A stretch of 5,795 nucleotides of DNA, from assembly GCA_021780275.1 (NCBI GenBank), contig JAJXZC010000063.1, forward strand, positions 1-5,795, written 5' to 3'. The first letter of the stretch is position 1, and each line of letters starts with the position of its first letter. Positions 5,785-5,795 of the stretch are shown piece by piece. The DNA is from Pseudomonadota bacterium. GTDB lineage: Bacteria; Pseudomonadota; Alphaproteobacteria; Parvibaculales; Parvibaculaceae. The notes below the pieces were generated by a model. That model ran no database searches. It saw nothing but the letters and a program-made list of their open reading frames with translations, and was not told the DNA's origin. Both the position numbers and the translations under genes were made by a program.

Positions 5785-5795
5785 TCCTCCCAAAC

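Larger units (their letters stand above)
5653..5795 (-). promoter_or_regulatory. Leader region upstream of prmA
   Basis: No gene is supported in these 143 bp. The minus strand carries the prmA ribosome binding site (AGGGAG at 5664-5659). Other elements are a short hairpin, a 12-bp palindrome and a 6-2-6 inverted repeat, listed separately. I looked for a sigma-54 type element (GG, ten bases, GC with TGGC/TTGC context) because related operons in alphaproteobacteria have a sigma-54 regulator gene, and I found no convincing match. No good -35/-10 pair is visible either. The promoter is therefore probably further upstream, outside the window, which would imply a leader longer than 140 nt. Confidence 0.5.

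Noticed and set aside
5653..5795. Sigma-54 promoter upstream of prmA
   Set aside because: TGGC and TTGC words occur (for example near 5775 and 5755 on the minus strand), but none has the required GG-N10-GC spacing.

Overview
The window holds one minus-strand gene cluster that encodes a soluble diiron monooxygenase (SDIMO) of the propane monooxygenase type (group 5). In transcription order, from high to low coordinates, it contains: hydroxylase large subunit (prmA, 5652-3985), NADH oxidoreductase (prmB, 3893-2835), hydroxylase small subunit (prmC, 2774-1716), coupling/effector protein (prmD, 1701-1327), an amidohydrolase (1260-238), and the start of a MIP18/DUF59-family protein (233-1) that runs off the window edge. 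All genes face the same way with gaps of 4 to 91 bp, which fits a single transcript. Every long plus-strand reading frame is a GC-driven shadow of these genes.

The DNA is GC-rich, with strong purine-rich ribosome binding sites. Gene content and order match propane/MimABCD-type operons. These are known from actinomycetes (Rhodococcus, Gordonia, Mycobacterium), where an amidohydrolase, a small conserved protein, an alcohol dehydrogenase and a GroEL-like chaperonin follow, and from alphaproteobacteria such as Methylocella. My guess is an alphaproteobacterium, possibly of the Methylocella/Beijerinckiaceae type. That rests on overall impression and is not proven by the sequence.

The parts make a complete enzyme. 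PrmB takes electrons from NADH through FAD and a [2Fe-2S] cluster and passes them to the diiron centre of PrmA. PrmA and PrmC form the hydroxylase, and PrmD tunes O2 activation. The product would be an alcohol from a short alkane such as propane. The six diiron ligands of PrmA are all present, with exactly the spacing of methane monooxygenase MmoX. The roles of the amidohydrolase and the MIP18-like protein are not established; maturation or a downstream metabolic step are possibilities.

Non-coding features are confined to the gaps. They are two perfect 11-bp GC-rich hairpins inside the operon (prmA/prmB and prmD/amidohydrolase), and a 143-bp leader upstream of prmA with a 12-bp palindrome, a 6-2-6 inverted repeat and a small hairpin just before the ribosome binding site. 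No RNA gene, mobile element, CRISPR array or convincing promoter was seen. The biochemical system is known. The less explained parts are the two accessory genes, the hairpins, the uneven ribosome binding sites and a cysteine cluster in PrmA.
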